A stretch of DNA of 64,000 nt from Paeniglutamicibacter sulfureus (GTDB lineage Bacteria > Actinomycetota > Actinomycetes > Actinomycetales > Micrococcaceae). Both the position numbers and the translations under genes were made by a program. The stretch lies in assembly GCF_030512175.1 (NCBI RefSeq), contig NZ_JAULBL010000001.1, positions 558,001 through 622,000 of the forward strand, written 5' to 3'. The notes under the pieces were generated by a model that did not search any database, was not told where the DNA came from, and worked only from the letters and a program-made list of their open reading frames with translations. Below, one piece after another: positions 1-8,731 of the stretch; position 1 is the stretch's first letter; each line of letters opens with the position of its first letter.

Positions 1-1
1 C

Positions 2-415
2 GAGCTCAAGGCCGCCGGGTCCTCGCTGCCGGAGGTGCTCGATGCGCTGGCGTTGGCCCACGGGCTGCACCAGACCGACCAGCTCTCGGTGCGCGTGGCC
101 GATCTGGGCTTGCTGGACACCATGATGCACTCGCTGCGTTCGGCCCCGCCTGCGAGCCTGGGTTCGGAGGCCGTCACCGGGTTCGAGGACCTTTCCCTCG
201 GTGCCAACCTGCCGCCCACCGATGGACTGCTCTTCGCCACCGAGGCCGGCACCCGGGTCATCGTGCGCCCCTCAGGCACCGAGCCCAAGCTCAAGTGCTA
301 CCTTGAGGTCATCGCCTCGGTGGCCTCGCCGGCCGACCTGCCGGCAGCACGCGCCGCCGGCAACGCGCGTCTCGAGGCCATCAAGCTCGAACTCGCCGGC
401 CTGCTGAACCCGTAG
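2..415 (+). CDS. Phosphosugar mutase, C-terminal part (5' truncated by window edge)
   Basis: The reading frame is already open at base 2 and ends at 415, so only about the last 137 residues are present. The motif RPSGTEPKLKCYLEV is the phosphate-binding C-terminal loop of the alpha-D-phosphohexomutase family (phosphoglucomutase/phosphomannomutase). That loop holds the sugar phosphate, while the catalytic phosphoserine lies upstream outside the window. deoC follows 89 bases later on the same strand. This fits a nucleoside-salvage setting in which a mutase interconverts (deoxy)ribose phosphates, but the substrate cannot be settled from this fragment. Confidence 0.9.
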   Translation, partial: ELKAAGSSLPEVLDALALAHGLHQTDQLSVRVADLGLLDTMMHSLRSAPPASLGSEAVTGFEDLSLGANLPPTDGLLFATEAGTRVIVRPSGTEPKLKCYLEVIASVASPADLPAARAAGNARLEAIKLELAGLLNP

Positions 416-504
416 CCGCGACCGGCGGCCACCTCGCCGGTAGCGTCCCTCCGACACACCCGTCTTTTCATCCGCACCACGACCAGGAGCCACAGAACAT
501 CGCC

Positions 505-1182
505 ATGAGCACCCAGAACATCGCCTCGTACATCGACCACACCATCCTGAACCCCGACGCCGCGGCCACCGACATCGCCCGCATTTGCGCCGAGGCAGTG
601 AAGCACTCGTTCAAGTCCGTCTGCGTGAACCCCATCTGGGTGGCCACGGTGAGCGAGGCACTGGCGGGTTCCGGAGTGCTGACGTGCTCGGTCATCGGTT
701 TCCCCTTCGGCGCCACCCCGACGGCGTCCAAGGTCTTTGAGGCGAAGACGGTGGTGGCCGACGGTGCGAACGAGGTCGACATGGTCATTGACATCGCCGC
801 AGCCAAGGCAGGGGACGAAGAGGCGCTGGTGGCCGACATCTCCGCCGTCGCGCAGGCCGTGCACGACGGCGGGGCGATCCTGAAGGTCATCATCGAAACT
901 GCGCTGCTCAGCGACGACGAGAAGGTCCTGGCCTGCCGCGCCTCGGTGCGCGCGGGGGCCGACTTCGTGAAGACCTCGACCGGTTTTGCCGGCGGCGGGG
1001 CGACTGTCGCGGACGTCGCGCTGATGCGCGCCACCGTGGGTCCGGACCTGGGCGTAAAGGCCTCCGGCGGGGTGCGTTCGCTGGAAACCGCGCACGCAAT
1101 GATCGCCGCCGGCGCCACACGTCTTGGTTCCAGCTCCGGAGTTGCTATTGTGGAGGGTGAACAAGGCGCCGAGGGCTACTGA
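505..1182 (+). CDS. deoC: Deoxyribose-phosphate aldolase DeoC
   Basis: A 225-residue class I aldolase that splits 2-deoxyribose-5-phosphate into glyceraldehyde-3-phosphate and acetaldehyde in deoxynucleoside catabolism (cytoplasmic). The DHTILNPDA start, the GANEVDMVID segment (Asp93 as proton relay), the Schiff-base lysine in FVKTSTGF (Lys156) and the second lysine in GVKASGGVRS (Lys185) are all present. Length is normal. The only good Shine-Dalgarno sequence (AGGAG, 485-489) is 15 bases from this ATG, unusually far. A 12-base direct repeat (CAGAACATCGCC at 493-504 and 514-525) brackets the start codon. The upstream mutase is probably in the same operon. Confidence 0.95.
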   Translation: MSTQNIASYIDHTILNPDAAATDIARICAEAVKHSFKSVCVNPIWVATVSEALAGSGVLTCSVIGFPFGATPTASKVFEAKTVVADGANEVDMVIDIAAAKAGDEEALVADISAVAQAVHDGGAILKVIIETALLSDDEKVLACRASVRAGADFVKTSTGFAGGGATVADVALMRATVGPDLGVKASGGVRSLETAHAMIAAGATRLGSSSGVAIVEGEQGAEGY

Positions 1183-1234
1183 TCTCGTATCCCGCACGCG
1201 CATTGAAACCCCAGATCATTTTAGGAGATTCGCT

Positions 1235-1483
1235 GTGTACTCGAACGGCAAGAATGTAGCCCACTCGGGCCAGGGCCACATGGCCGGGAACGTCATCGCC
1301 TTGGTGGTGTTCTTCGTCCTGTTTGTCGGGGCCATCTACTCGCTCTCGTTCTGGTCGCTGGACAACGCCTGGCTCCCGGGCATTGCCTGCCTGGTGCTGG
1401 CCATGTTGGCCTTCGGCATCCCGCAGCACATCCTGGGCATGTCCGACCGCGACCCGGCGAAGACGTCCTCGCAGCAGGACTAA
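1235..1483 (+). CDS. Small two-helix membrane protein
   Basis: An 82-residue protein of unknown function. I start it at GTG 1235 because an AGGAG (1223-1227) sits 7 bases upstream; the frame stays open further upstream into deoC but without a comparable ribosome site. It has two hydrophobic segments, about residues 17-36 (VIALVVFFVLFVGAIYSLSF) and 41-60, with a short loop containing WSLDNAWLPG and a polar C-terminus ending in KTSSQQD. It looks like a small conserved membrane protein of the kind common in Micrococcaceae. It follows deoC by 52 bases and may be cotranscribed. No catalytic feature is visible. Confidence 0.75.
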   Translation: MYSNGKNVAHSGQGHMAGNVIALVVFFVLFVGAIYSLSFWSLDNAWLPGIACLVLAMLAFGIPQHILGMSDRDPAKTSSQQD

Positions 1484-1655
1484 CCGCCTTCGGCGTTTCC
1501 CGCTTCAGGGGGAGGCAGCCACCGCGCAGCACCGCTCGTCCGCACACCGCGGACCCGTGTTGCACGCGGTGCCCGCCTCCCCTTTTGCATGCCGCTTCCG
1601 CGCCGGTTCCGCCAAGGACCCTACGCGAGGGCAGGGGGCGCGGAGCGCAACGCTG

Positions 1656-1680
1656 AATTTTCTACAGAGTGTAGAAAATT
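1656..1680. promoter_or_regulatory. Perfect 11-bp inverted repeat, likely operator of the stress-protein gene
   Basis: AATTTTCTACA (1656-1666), a GAG spacer, then TGTAGAAAATT (1670-1680): a perfect 25-base palindrome in an otherwise GC-rich region. A possible -10 hexamer TAGGAT lies at 1696-1701, so the palindrome would cover the -35 region of the universal stress protein gene at 1760. The TACA/TGTA core resembles half-sites of BlaI/MecI/CopY-type winged-helix repressors; that link is only analogy. Confidence 0.6.
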
Positions 1681-1759
1681 AGGATTTGCCGCATGTAGGA
1701 TGAGGTCAGCGGATCCCGCAAGGGATTCGTTCCCCCGACTGAGAATCGAGCGCTTCACC

Positions 1760-2197
1760 ATGGACAACTCTCCACACGGCACCATCATCGTCGGCGTTGA
1801 CGGGTCACCGCAATCGATTAGCGCCCTGCGCTACGCCGCCACCTTGGCAGCACCCTTGGGCCACGGCCTGGTGGCATTCTCCTCCTGGCTTCCGCGCATT
1901 GCACTGGAGGACTACACTCCCGCTTGGGCACCCGAGCAGGACGCCCGCGACTCGCTGGAGAAGTCCATCGAAGAGGCCTTCGGCCAGGACGTCCCGGCAA
2001 ACCTGGAGCGCAAGGTGGTCATGGGACCGGCGACTCCCAACCTCATCGAGGCTTCCCGGGACGCGGCGATGCTCGTACTGGGCACGCGCGGACGCGGCGG
2101 CTTCAAGGGCATGGTCATGGGTTCGGTGTCCAGCTCACTGGCTGCGCACGCCAAGTGCCCGGTGCTGATCCACCATGGGGAATCCGCCTCCGCCTAA
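1760..2197 (+). CDS. Universal stress protein (single UspA domain)
   Basis: A 145-residue single-domain universal stress protein. It opens with the first beta strand TIIVGVDGSPQS and contains the ATP-binding pattern G-x2-G-x9-G-[ST] in GTRGRGGFKGMVMGSVS, followed by the C-terminal strand CPVLIHH. The start at ATG 1760 matches the usual USP start; an upstream extension of the frame through 1589 has no domain content. It is monocistronic: a palindrome stands in its promoter region (1656-1680) and a strong terminator hairpin follows (2216-2259). USPs of this kind help cells survive starvation or respiratory stress; the ligand is presumed ATP from the motif. Confidence 0.9.
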   Translation: MDNSPHGTIIVGVDGSPQSISALRYAATLAAPLGHGLVAFSSWLPRIALEDYTPAWAPEQDARDSLEKSIEEAFGQDVPANLERKVVMGPATPNLIEASRDAAMLVLGTRGRGGFKGMVMGSVSSSLAAHAKCPVLIHHGESASA

Positions 2198-2215
2198 CGG
2201 CGGGCGAACACACGC

Positions 2216-2259
2216 AGGCCGGGTTCCCTACCCCCCATCGGCGGGCAGGAACCCGGCCT
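2216..2259. terminator. Bidirectional terminator between usp and mfd
   Basis: AGGCCGGGTTCC (2216-2227) pairs perfectly with GGAACCCGGCCT (2248-2259) around a 20-base loop, between the convergent ends of the stress-protein gene and mfd. Confidence 0.8.
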
Positions 2260-2277
2260 CCCGTTGTTTCGCGCCGG

Positions 2278-5200
2278 CTACGCCTTGGCGCGCAGCGCCT
2301 CAACCTCGAAGATATTGGACAGCACCCCGGAGACCCATTCCAGGATCTGCTCGTCCACCAGGTCCCGTCCCCCAATGGCGGAGGTCTGCGGCTTGGGGAT
2401 CACGATGGCGCCCAGCGCCGGCTTGTCGGCCGCGCCCTTGTACATCCGGGCCAGGCGCAGCTGGCGCGAATCCGGCAGGTCGGCGATGGCGGCCGGGGCG
2501 AACTTGATCATGTTGCCCATCATCGCCACGTCCGTTAGTCCCAGCGCGCGGGCGCGGATGCGGATCCGGGCGACCTCCAAGAGGTTCACCACCGGCGCCG
2601 GCGGCTGCCCGTAGCGGTCCACCAGCTCGGCCAGGACATCCTCGAGCGCCGCGAAGTCGGTGGCGGCGGCGATCTTCCGGTAGGCCTCCAGGCGCAATCG
2701 CTCCCCCGGCACGTAGTCGTGCGGCAGGTGCGCGTTGACCGGCAGCTCGATCTTCATCTCCGCGGTCTTCTCGTCGGCCTCGCCCTTGAAGTCGGCCACC
2801 GCCTCGCCCACCAGGCGCAGGTACAAGTCGAAGCCGACCCCGGCGATGTGTCCGGACTGTTCCCCGCCGAGCAGGTTGCCTGCCCCGCGGATCTCCAGGT
2901 CCTTCATGGCCAGCTGGTAGCCCGAGCCCAGTTCGTTGTGCGCGGCCACGGCCTTGAGCCGCTCCAGCGCAACCTCGCCCAGCGGCTTCTCCGCATTCCA
3001 CAGGAAGTAGGCATACGCCCGCTCCCGGCCGCGGCCCACGCGCCCGCGCAGCTGGTGCAGCTGGGACAGGCCGTAGTTGTCCGCCCGGTCCACGATCAGC
3101 GTGTTGGCGTTGGAGATGTCCAGGCCGGTCTCGATGATGGTGGTGGAGACCAGCACGTCGAACTTCTTCTCCCAGAAGTCCTGGATGATCTTCTCCAGCC
3201 GGGACTCGCTCATCTTGCCGTGGGCCACCTCGACGCGGGCCTCGGGGACCAGTTCGCGCAGTTCGGCGGCGATCTTGTCGATGGAGGAGACGCGGTTGTG
3301 GACGAAGAACACCTGCCCGTCGCGCATCAGCTCGCGGCGGATGGCGGCGGAGATCTGCTTGTCGGTGCGCGGGCCCACATAGGTGAGCACCGGGTGGCGC
3401 TCCTCCGGCGGGGTGGCCAGCGTGGAGGTCTCGCGGATGCCGGTCAGGGACATCTCCAGGGTGCGCGGGATGGGGGTGGCGGACATGGACAGCACGTCCA
3501 CGTTGGTGCGCATCTTCTTGAGCTGTTCCTTGTGCTCGACGCCGAAGCGCTGCTCCTCGTCGACGATCACCAGGCCCAGGTCCCTGAACTGGACCGTGTC
3601 GGAGAGCAGCCGGTGGGTGCCGATGACCACGTCCACGGTGCCGTTCTTCAGCCCCTCGATGATGTCCTTGGACTCCTTCGCGGTCTGGAAGCGCGAGAGC
3701 GTCTTCACCCGCACCGGGAAGCCGGAGTAGCGCTCGGTGAAGGTTTGCTGGTGCTGGGAGGCCAGCAGCGTGGTGGGAACCAGCACCGCGACCTGCTTGG
3801 AGTCCTGCACGGCCTTGAACGCGGCGCGCACCGCGATCTCGGTCTTGCCGAAGCCCACGTCCCCGGAGACCAGCCGGTCCATCGGGATCTCGCGCTCCAT
3901 GTCGGCCTTGACCTCGTTGATGGTGGTCAGCTGATCCGGGGTCTCCACGTAGGCGAAGGCCTCCTCCAGCTCCGCCTGCCAGGGGGTGTCGGTTCCGAAG
4001 GCGTGGCCGCGGGAGGCCATGCGGGCGGAGTAGAGCCGAATCAGGTCCCCGGCGATCTCCTTGACGGCCTTGCGCGCCCGGGACTTGGTGCCGGCCCAGT
4101 CCGAGCCGCCCATCTTGGACAGCGTCGGGGCCTCGCCGCCGACGTACCGGGTGACCTGGTCCAGCTGGTCGGTGGGCACGAAGAGCTTGTCACCCGGCGC
4201 GCCGCGCTTGGCCGGAGCGTACTCCAGGACCAGGTACTCGCGCTTGGCGTCGGCCCCGCCGGCGACCTTGCGGGCGATCAGTTCAACGAATCTGGCGATG
4301 CCGTGTTGCTCGTGCACGACGAAGTCGCCCTCGGCGAGGGTCATCGGGTCCACCGCGTTGCGCCGCTTGGCGGCCAGCCGCTTGGCCCCGCTCGGGGCGT
4401 AGGCGCTGGAGCGGCCCAGGAGGTCCGCCTCGGTGAGGAAGCCGAGCTTCAGGGAATCGAGCGCAAAGCCGCGCCCGGCCTGCGCGGTGGTGATCTCGAT
4501 GAGCCCGGGGGTGGGCGCCTCGTCGAGCGAAGCGATGCGGTGGGTGGGAATGTCGGCGTCGTGGAAGAGCTCGGCCAGGCGCTGGGCGGGGCCGGGACCG
4601 TCGGTTGCCACCACGATCGACCAGTCGTCCTTGATGCGCCCGGAAATGAATCCGAGCATCTCGGCGACGTCTCCCTGGTAGCCGCGCGGCTCGCGGGCAT
4701 TGATGCGGATCGAGTCGGCCTCGGGCAGCAGTTCGGCGTCGGTGCCCAGCGAGGTCACCGACCACCAGGAGACCTTGGCGGCCTGCGCGTCGCTGCGGGT
4801 GGTGGCCAGCGAGGTGAAGTTCCCGGCCTCCAGCTCGGCCGCGGCGGCCTGCGCCTGCGCCTGGGACAGGTCAAGGGGTGCGGCCCCGCCGTCGGAGGCG
4901 GTGGCCCAGGCGGCGGCCAGGAACTCGGCGTTGGTCGCCTCCAGGTCGTGGGCCCGGGCGCGGACCCGTTCCGGTTCCATGACCAGGGCGATGGACTCGG
5001 CCGGCAGCGCCGAGAGCAGCGGCACCATGGCATCGACCAGCAGCGGGGCCAGGGATTCCATGCCCTCCACCGCCAGGCCGCCGGCGATCTTGGCGAGCAT
5101 GTCCCTCGCCGCGGGCATCTGGGACTGCAGCTTGGCCGCCCGCGACATCACCGATGGGGTGATCAGCAGTTCGCGGCAGGGCGGGGCCTGGATCCGGGTG

Positions 5201-5892
5201 GGTGCCTCGTGCTCCAGCGACCGCTGGTCGGCGATGGAGAAGAAGCGCATGGCCTCGATCTCGTCGCCGAAGAAGTCGATGCGCACCGGGTGGTTCAGCG
5301 TGGGCGGGAAGACGTCAAGGATGCCGCCGCGCACCGCGAACTCGCCACGGTGGGTGACCATGTCAACGCGCGCATAGGCGGCATCGGCCAGCGCCCTGAC
5401 CACGGCGGAGAACTCGTATTCGTCGCCCACCTGCAGGTGGACCGGCTCCAACTTGCCCAGGCCGGCGACCAGGGGCTGGATGACGGCGCGGATCGGGGCC
5501 ACGACCACCTGAAGCGTCGGGTCCTTGGTCTCCAGCCGGCGCAGCACATCCAGGCGCCTGCCCACGGTGTCCGAGCGCGGGGAGAGCCGCTCGTGGGGCA
5601 GCGTTTCCCAGGAGGGGAATTCCGCCACGGCAGCCTCGGGGAGGTAGCTGTGCAGGGCGGCAACCAGCTCCTCGGTCTCGCGGCCGGTGGCTGTCACCGC
5701 CAGCACCAGCCCGTCGGCGACCTTCGAGCGCAGCGCCTCGACGGTTTCCGCGGTGATGACCGCTCGCATCCCGGAAGGGGCGGCGATCTCCAGCTCGTTG
5801 GCGCGGGCGGCGTACCCGGTGGCGGCATTGGATCTGACGCGGGAAAAGGAGGTGTCGGTTCGCAATGCGGTGCGCAGGCCGTGAAGCGCCAT
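2278..5892 (-). CDS. mfd: Transcription-repair coupling factor Mfd
   Basis: A 1204-residue translocase that removes RNA polymerase stalled at DNA damage and recruits UvrABC. Visible domains: a UvrB-like N-terminal module (about residues 1-350), the CarD/TRCF-type RNA-polymerase interaction domain around LAEGDFVVHEQHGIARF, the RecG-like motor with Walker A SGDVGFGKTE and the DEEQ box in VIVDEEQRFGVEH, and the C-terminal TRCF domain that contacts UvrA. The start is ATG 5892 (MALHGLRTAL), with an AAGGA ribosome site 9 bases upstream; an upstream in-frame extension is GC-rich junk. Length matches actinobacterial Mfd. It stands alone, divergent from the DUF2505 gene. Confidence 0.97.
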   Translation of the reverse strand: MALHGLRTALRTDTSFSRVRSNAATGYAARANELEIAAPSGMRAVITAETVEALRSKVADGLVLAVTATGRETEELVAALHSYLPEAAVAEFPSWETLPHERLSPRSDTVGRRLDVLRRLETKDPTLQVVVAPIRAVIQPLVAGLGKLEPVHLQVGDEYEFSAVVRALADAAYARVDMVTHRGEFAVRGGILDVFPPTLNHPVRIDFFGDEIEAMRFFSIADQRSLEHEAPTRIQAPPCRELLITPSVMSRAAKLQSQMPAARDMLAKIAGGLAVEGMESLAPLLVDAMVPLLSALPAESIALVMEPERVRARAHDLEATNAEFLAAAWATASDGGAAPLDLSQAQAQAAAAELEAGNFTSLATTRSDAQAAKVSWWSVTSLGTDAELLPEADSIRINAREPRGYQGDVAEMLGFISGRIKDDWSIVVATDGPGPAQRLAELFHDADIPTHRIASLDEAPTPGLIEITTAQAGRGFALDSLKLGFLTEADLLGRSSAYAPSGAKRLAAKRRNAVDPMTLAEGDFVVHEQHGIARFVELIARKVAGGADAKREYLVLEYAPAKRGAPGDKLFVPTDQLDQVTRYVGGEAPTLSKMGGSDWAGTKSRARKAVKEIAGDLIRLYSARMASRGHAFGTDTPWQAELEEAFAYVETPDQLTTINEVKADMEREIPMDRLVSGDVGFGKTEIAVRAAFKAVQDSKQVAVLVPTTLLASQHQQTFTERYSGFPVRVKTLSRFQTAKESKDIIEGLKNGTVDVVIGTHRLLSDTVQFRDLGLVIVDEEQRFGVEHKEQLKKMRTNVDVLSMSATPIPRTLEMSLTGIRETSTLATPPEERHPVLTYVGPRTDKQISAAIRRELMRDGQVFFVHNRVSSIDKIAAELRELVPEARVEVAHGKMSESRLEKIIQDFWEKKFDVLVSTTIIETGLDISNANTLIVDRADNYGLSQLHQLRGRVGRGRERAYAYFLWNAEKPLGEVALERLKAVAAHNELGSGYQLAMKDLEIRGAGNLLGGEQSGHIAGVGFDLYLRLVGEAVADFKGEADEKTAEMKIELPVNAHLPHDYVPGERLRLEAYRKIAAATDFAALEDVLAELVDRYGQPPAPVVNLLEVARIRIRARALGLTDVAMMGNMIKFAPAAIADLPDSRQLRLARMYKGAADKPALGAIVIPKPQTSAIGGRDLVDEQILEWVSGVLSNIFEVEALRAKA

Positions 5893-6063
5893 CGGCTGGG
5901 GTCCTTTCCGAAGACTGATGCGCGCACAACACAAGTACCCGAGATCCATGCCGGGTCCCGGGGTGCGCCATTCAAGCGTACCGCCGCGGGCAGGCAAGCC
6001 CGGTACGCTGGTGGGGTTGTATCAATATTGGTTCGGCCAATCTATTTTACGGAGTTTTGCCCC

Positions 6064-6561
6064 ATGGCCCTTAACGCCACCACAGACCTGACACACGCCC
6101 CCGACGCCGTCATCGCCACACTGGCCGACCGCGACTTCGCCGAGCACCTGACCGGACTGGTCGGCGGATCGCTCAAGAGCTTCGATATTTCCGGCGACAC
6201 CGCCGCGGCCTTCACCCTGACCACCGTCCGCACCCTGCCGACCGACCGCGCCCCGGAAATGGCCCGGAAATTCGTGGGCCAGACGGTCGAGGTCACCCAG
6301 GTCGAGTCCTGGTCGGCACCGGCCGCCGACGGATCGCGGGAAGCAACACTGAAGCTCACCGTCGGTTCCCTGCCGGTATCGGTGGCCGGCACCGAATCCC
6401 TGCGGGCCACCGAAGCGGGATCGGCCCTGGGCGTGGAGGCCACTGTGTCCTCCTCCATTCCGTTCGTGGGCGGAAAGATCGCCTCGGCCGCCGAGCCGTT
6501 TATCTCCAAGGCACTCTCGCTGCAGGGCGCCAAGGTGTCCGCCTGGATCGAACGCGGCTAA
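6064..6561 (+). CDS. DUF2505 domain protein (START/SRPBCC-like)
   Basis: A 165-residue protein matching the actinobacterial DUF2505 pattern: it begins MALNATTDLTHAPDAVIATL, has the alternating strand segments of an SRPBCC-type lipid- or ligand-binding fold, and ends with a helix (GKIASAAEPFISKALSLQ). No signal peptide or membrane helix is evident, so it is probably cytoplasmic. Ribosome site GGAG lies about 10 bases before ATG. The gene is divergent from mfd across 171 bases and is followed by a strong terminator at 6609-6660, so it is monocistronic. The molecular function of the family is unknown to me. Confidence 0.8.
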   Translation: MALNATTDLTHAPDAVIATLADRDFAEHLTGLVGGSLKSFDISGDTAAAFTLTTVRTLPTDRAPEMARKFVGQTVEVTQVESWSAPAADGSREATLKLTVGSLPVSVAGTESLRATEAGSALGVEATVSSSIPFVGGKIASAAEPFISKALSLQGAKVSAWIERG

Positions 6562-6608
6562 ATACCGAGGCTTCGCCCGCCGCGGCGGGTGCCGGACCTT
6601 GGCACAAT

Positions 6609-6660
6609 GACCGGCGCGTTGCTGACCACCTTGGGCAGCCACGCGCCGGTCTTTGTCTTT
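6609..6660 (+). terminator. Rho-independent terminator after the DUF2505 gene
   Basis: GACCGGCGCGT (6609-6619) pairs with ACGCGCCGGTC (6641-6651), followed by the T-rich TTTGTCTTT. A classical intrinsic terminator. Confidence 0.85.
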
Positions 6661-6835
6661 CGGGCAGGCTGCCGCCGCAGGGCACCTCCACGCGCCCCAA
6701 GATGAAGCGTCCATTGGTCTCCTGAGGCTGCCGGATGTGCACTGGGACACCCTTAGGCGATAGTGTTGTCTCTGGTGTGCCGGGAAGTCTGGTCGGCGAT
6801 AACTTCAGCGTCCCCGAAAGAATTGAAGAAGAACC

Positions 6836-8188
6836 ATGAGCCAATCCCCCACGCCATCGCCGAAACCAAAGACGGTTTTCGGTCCGGGAAGCTATACCGA
6901 ACACCTGCGCATCGGGGAAATCCTGCGCAGGGAAACCGTCGGCGGACTCGTCCTGATCATTGGCGCCGTCGTTGCGCTCATCTGGGCCAACTCACCGGCA
7001 TCGGACAGCTACTTCGCACTTCGTGACTTCCACTTCGGTTTCGAGATCTTCGGCATCGACCTGAACCTGTCCCTCGGCCACTGGGCCGCCGACGGACTGC
7101 TTGCGGTGTTCTTTTTCCTCGTGGGCCTTGAGCTGAAGAAGGAGTTTGTCGCTGGCGATTTGCGCGACATGAAGCGCGCCATCGTCCCGGTGACCGCGGC
7201 CTTTGGCGGCGTGCTGGTCCCGGCGCTGATCTTTGTCGCCCTGAATGCGTCCACCGGCGGGGAAACCCTGCGCGGCTGGGCCATTCCCACCGCCACCGAC
7301 ATCGCCTTCGCCGTTGCGGTGCTGGCCGTCATCGGTTCGAACCTGCCCTCCCCCCTGCGCATCTTCCTGCTGACCCTCGCGGTCGTCGATGACCTGATTG
7401 CCATCGTGATCATCGCCTTCGTCTTCACCGAGGATCTGAACCCGCCCTACCTGCTGATGGCGCTGGCCCCCATCGCCCTCTATACCTTCGTGACGCACCA
7501 GTGGCCGAAATTCTTTGCCGCGAACCTGTGGGCCCCCTGGGTCATCCTGCTGCCGCTGGGCATCGCAACGTGGGCCCTGGTCTTCGGCTCGGGAATCCAC
7601 TCGACCATTGCCGGCGTCGTGTTGGGCTTCTGCGTCCCGGTGTTGCGCAAGAACAAGGACGAACTCGACAGGCCCGGCCTGGCCGAGCAGCTCGAGCACC
7701 GCTTCCGCCCGCTCTCCAGCGGCTTCTGCGTGCCGGTATTCGCATTCTTCTCCGCCGGCGTGGCAGTGGGCGGCGCTGAGGGATTCGCCTCGGCACTGGG
7801 CGACCCGGTGCTCTGGGGCATCGTCTTCGGCTTGGTCTTCGGCAAGCCCATCGGCATCATGGGCGCCACCTGGCTGGTTACCAGATCGTCCAAGGCGAAC
7901 CTTGATCCGGACACCAAGTGGGGCGACCTGCTGGGCGTGACGTTCCTGGCCGGCATCGGGTTCACCGTGTCGCTCCTGGTCTCCGAGCTGTCCTTCGGCC
8001 TGGCGTCGCCGCACTATGACCACGCCAAGGTCGCGATCCTGACCGCTTCGCTGTTGGCCGCCATCCTGGGCACGATTTGGCTGCGGCCGCGCGATCGCCG
8101 CTACCGCCTGGTCAACGAGCGAGCCGCCAGGGACGAAGACAAGGACGGCATACCGGACATCTTCCAGAAGCCGGAAAACCTCGGCTAG
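6836..8188 (+). CDS. nhaA: Na+/H+ antiporter NhaA with acidic C-terminal tail
   Basis: A 450-residue inner-membrane antiporter that exports Na+ in exchange for protons and so controls pH and sodium. Signature pieces are present: [19 protein letters not shown], the unwound-helix motif PTATDIAFA (residues 151-159) and the ion-binding aspartate pair in VVDDLIAIV (Asp185-Asp186). About 11-12 membrane helices can be traced. The protein is longer than E. coli NhaA (388 residues), and its extreme C-terminus carries DEDKDGIPD (residues 433-441), the DxDxDGxxD pattern of EF-hand or thrombospondin-type-3 calcium loops. The gene is flanked by terminators on both sides and appears monocistronic. Confidence 0.95.
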   Translation: MSQSPTPSPKPKTVFGPGSYTEHLRIGEILRRETVGGLVLIIGAVVALIWANSPASDSYFALRDFHFGFEIFGIDLNLSLGHWAADGLLAVFFFLVGLELKKEFVAGDLRDMKRAIVPVTAAFGGVLVPALIFVALNASTGGETLRGWAIPTATDIAFAVAVLAVIGSNLPSPLRIFLLTLAVVDDLIAIVIIAFVFTEDLNPPYLLMALAPIALYTFVTHQWPKFFAANLWAPWVILLPLGIATWALVFGSGIHSTIAGVVLGFCVPVLRKNKDELDRPGLAEQLEHRFRPLSSGFCVPVFAFFSAGVAVGGAEGFASALGDPVLWGIVFGLVFGKPIGIMGATWLVTRSSKANLDPDTKWGDLLGVTFLAGIGFTVSLLVSELSFGLASPHYDHAKVAILTASLLAAILGTIWLRPRDRRYRLVNERAARDEDKDGIPDIFQKPENLG

Positions 8189-8208
8189 AAGAATCACCGC
8201 ATACAGAT

Positions 8209-8260
8209 AGAGCCGGATTGCTGCCCGCGGAAATTTCCAGGGGCAGCCAATCCGGCTCTT
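8209..8260. terminator. Long hairpin between nhaA and sufU
   Basis: AGAGCCGGATTGCTGCCC (8209-8226) pairs with the segment from GGGCAG to CCGGCTCT (8241-8259), with one bulged C. It is followed by TTTC on the plus strand. It serves the convergent nhaA and sufU genes. Confidence 0.85.
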
Positions 8261-8281
8261 TCGGCTTAAGTGAAGTGCGAG

Positions 8282-8731
8282 CTACTGGTTGGCCGCCAGC
8301 AAGGCGGCCTCGGCGGCAACCCACGACAGCATGGCGCACTTGACCCGGGCGGGGAACTTGGAGACGCCGGCAAACGCTGCGCCGTCACCCAGGATTTCCT
8401 CGTCCCCGGCCCGACTGCCCCGCGAGCGCATGAGTTCGCGGAATTCCTCAAGGATGGACATGAATTCGTCGCGCTCGATCCCGGTGGCCAATTCACTGAG
8501 CACCGAAGCCGAGGCCATGGAGATCGAGCAGCCGTCGCCTTCCCAGGAAACATTTTTCACGATGCTTCCCTCAAGCTGGACACGCAGCTGGATGTGGTCG
8601 CCACACACGGGGTTGTGTTGCATCGATTCGCCGTGGGCCACCCCTTCCGGAGCCTCGAGCAACCCGGCGCCGTGCCTGGCCTTGGCATGGTCCAGGATGA
8701 TTTGTTGGTACAGCTGGTCCAGATCGTTCAC
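8282..8731 (-). CDS. sufU: Fe-S assembly protein SufU
   Basis: A 149-residue SufU/IscU-fold protein. The three conserved cysteines are in NPVCGDH (Cys43), GDGCSIS (Cys68) and VKCAML (Cys132), and Asp45 completes the zinc site typical of SufU. The insertion between the second and third cysteine, which marks SufU against IscU, is present (about residues 85-120). In Gram-positive bacteria SufU takes the persulfide sulfur from SufS. Its ATG overlaps the sufS stop by 4 bases (ATGA), so the two are translationally coupled. sufBCD are not in the window. Confidence 0.95.
   Translation of the reverse strand: MNDLDQLYQQIILDHAKARHGAGLLEAPEGVAHGESMQHNPVCGDHIQLRVQLEGSIVKNVSWEGDGCSISMASASVLSELATGIERDEFMSILEEFRELMRSRGSRAGDEEILGDGAAFAGVSKFPARVKCAMLSWVAAEAALLAANQ

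Noticed and set aside
2719-6561. 1280-codon plus-strand open frame opposite mfd
   Set aside because: It is the GC-rich antisense shadow of mfd with Gly/Val/Leu/His-rich composition and no domain; only its last 165 codons are a real gene (DUF2505).
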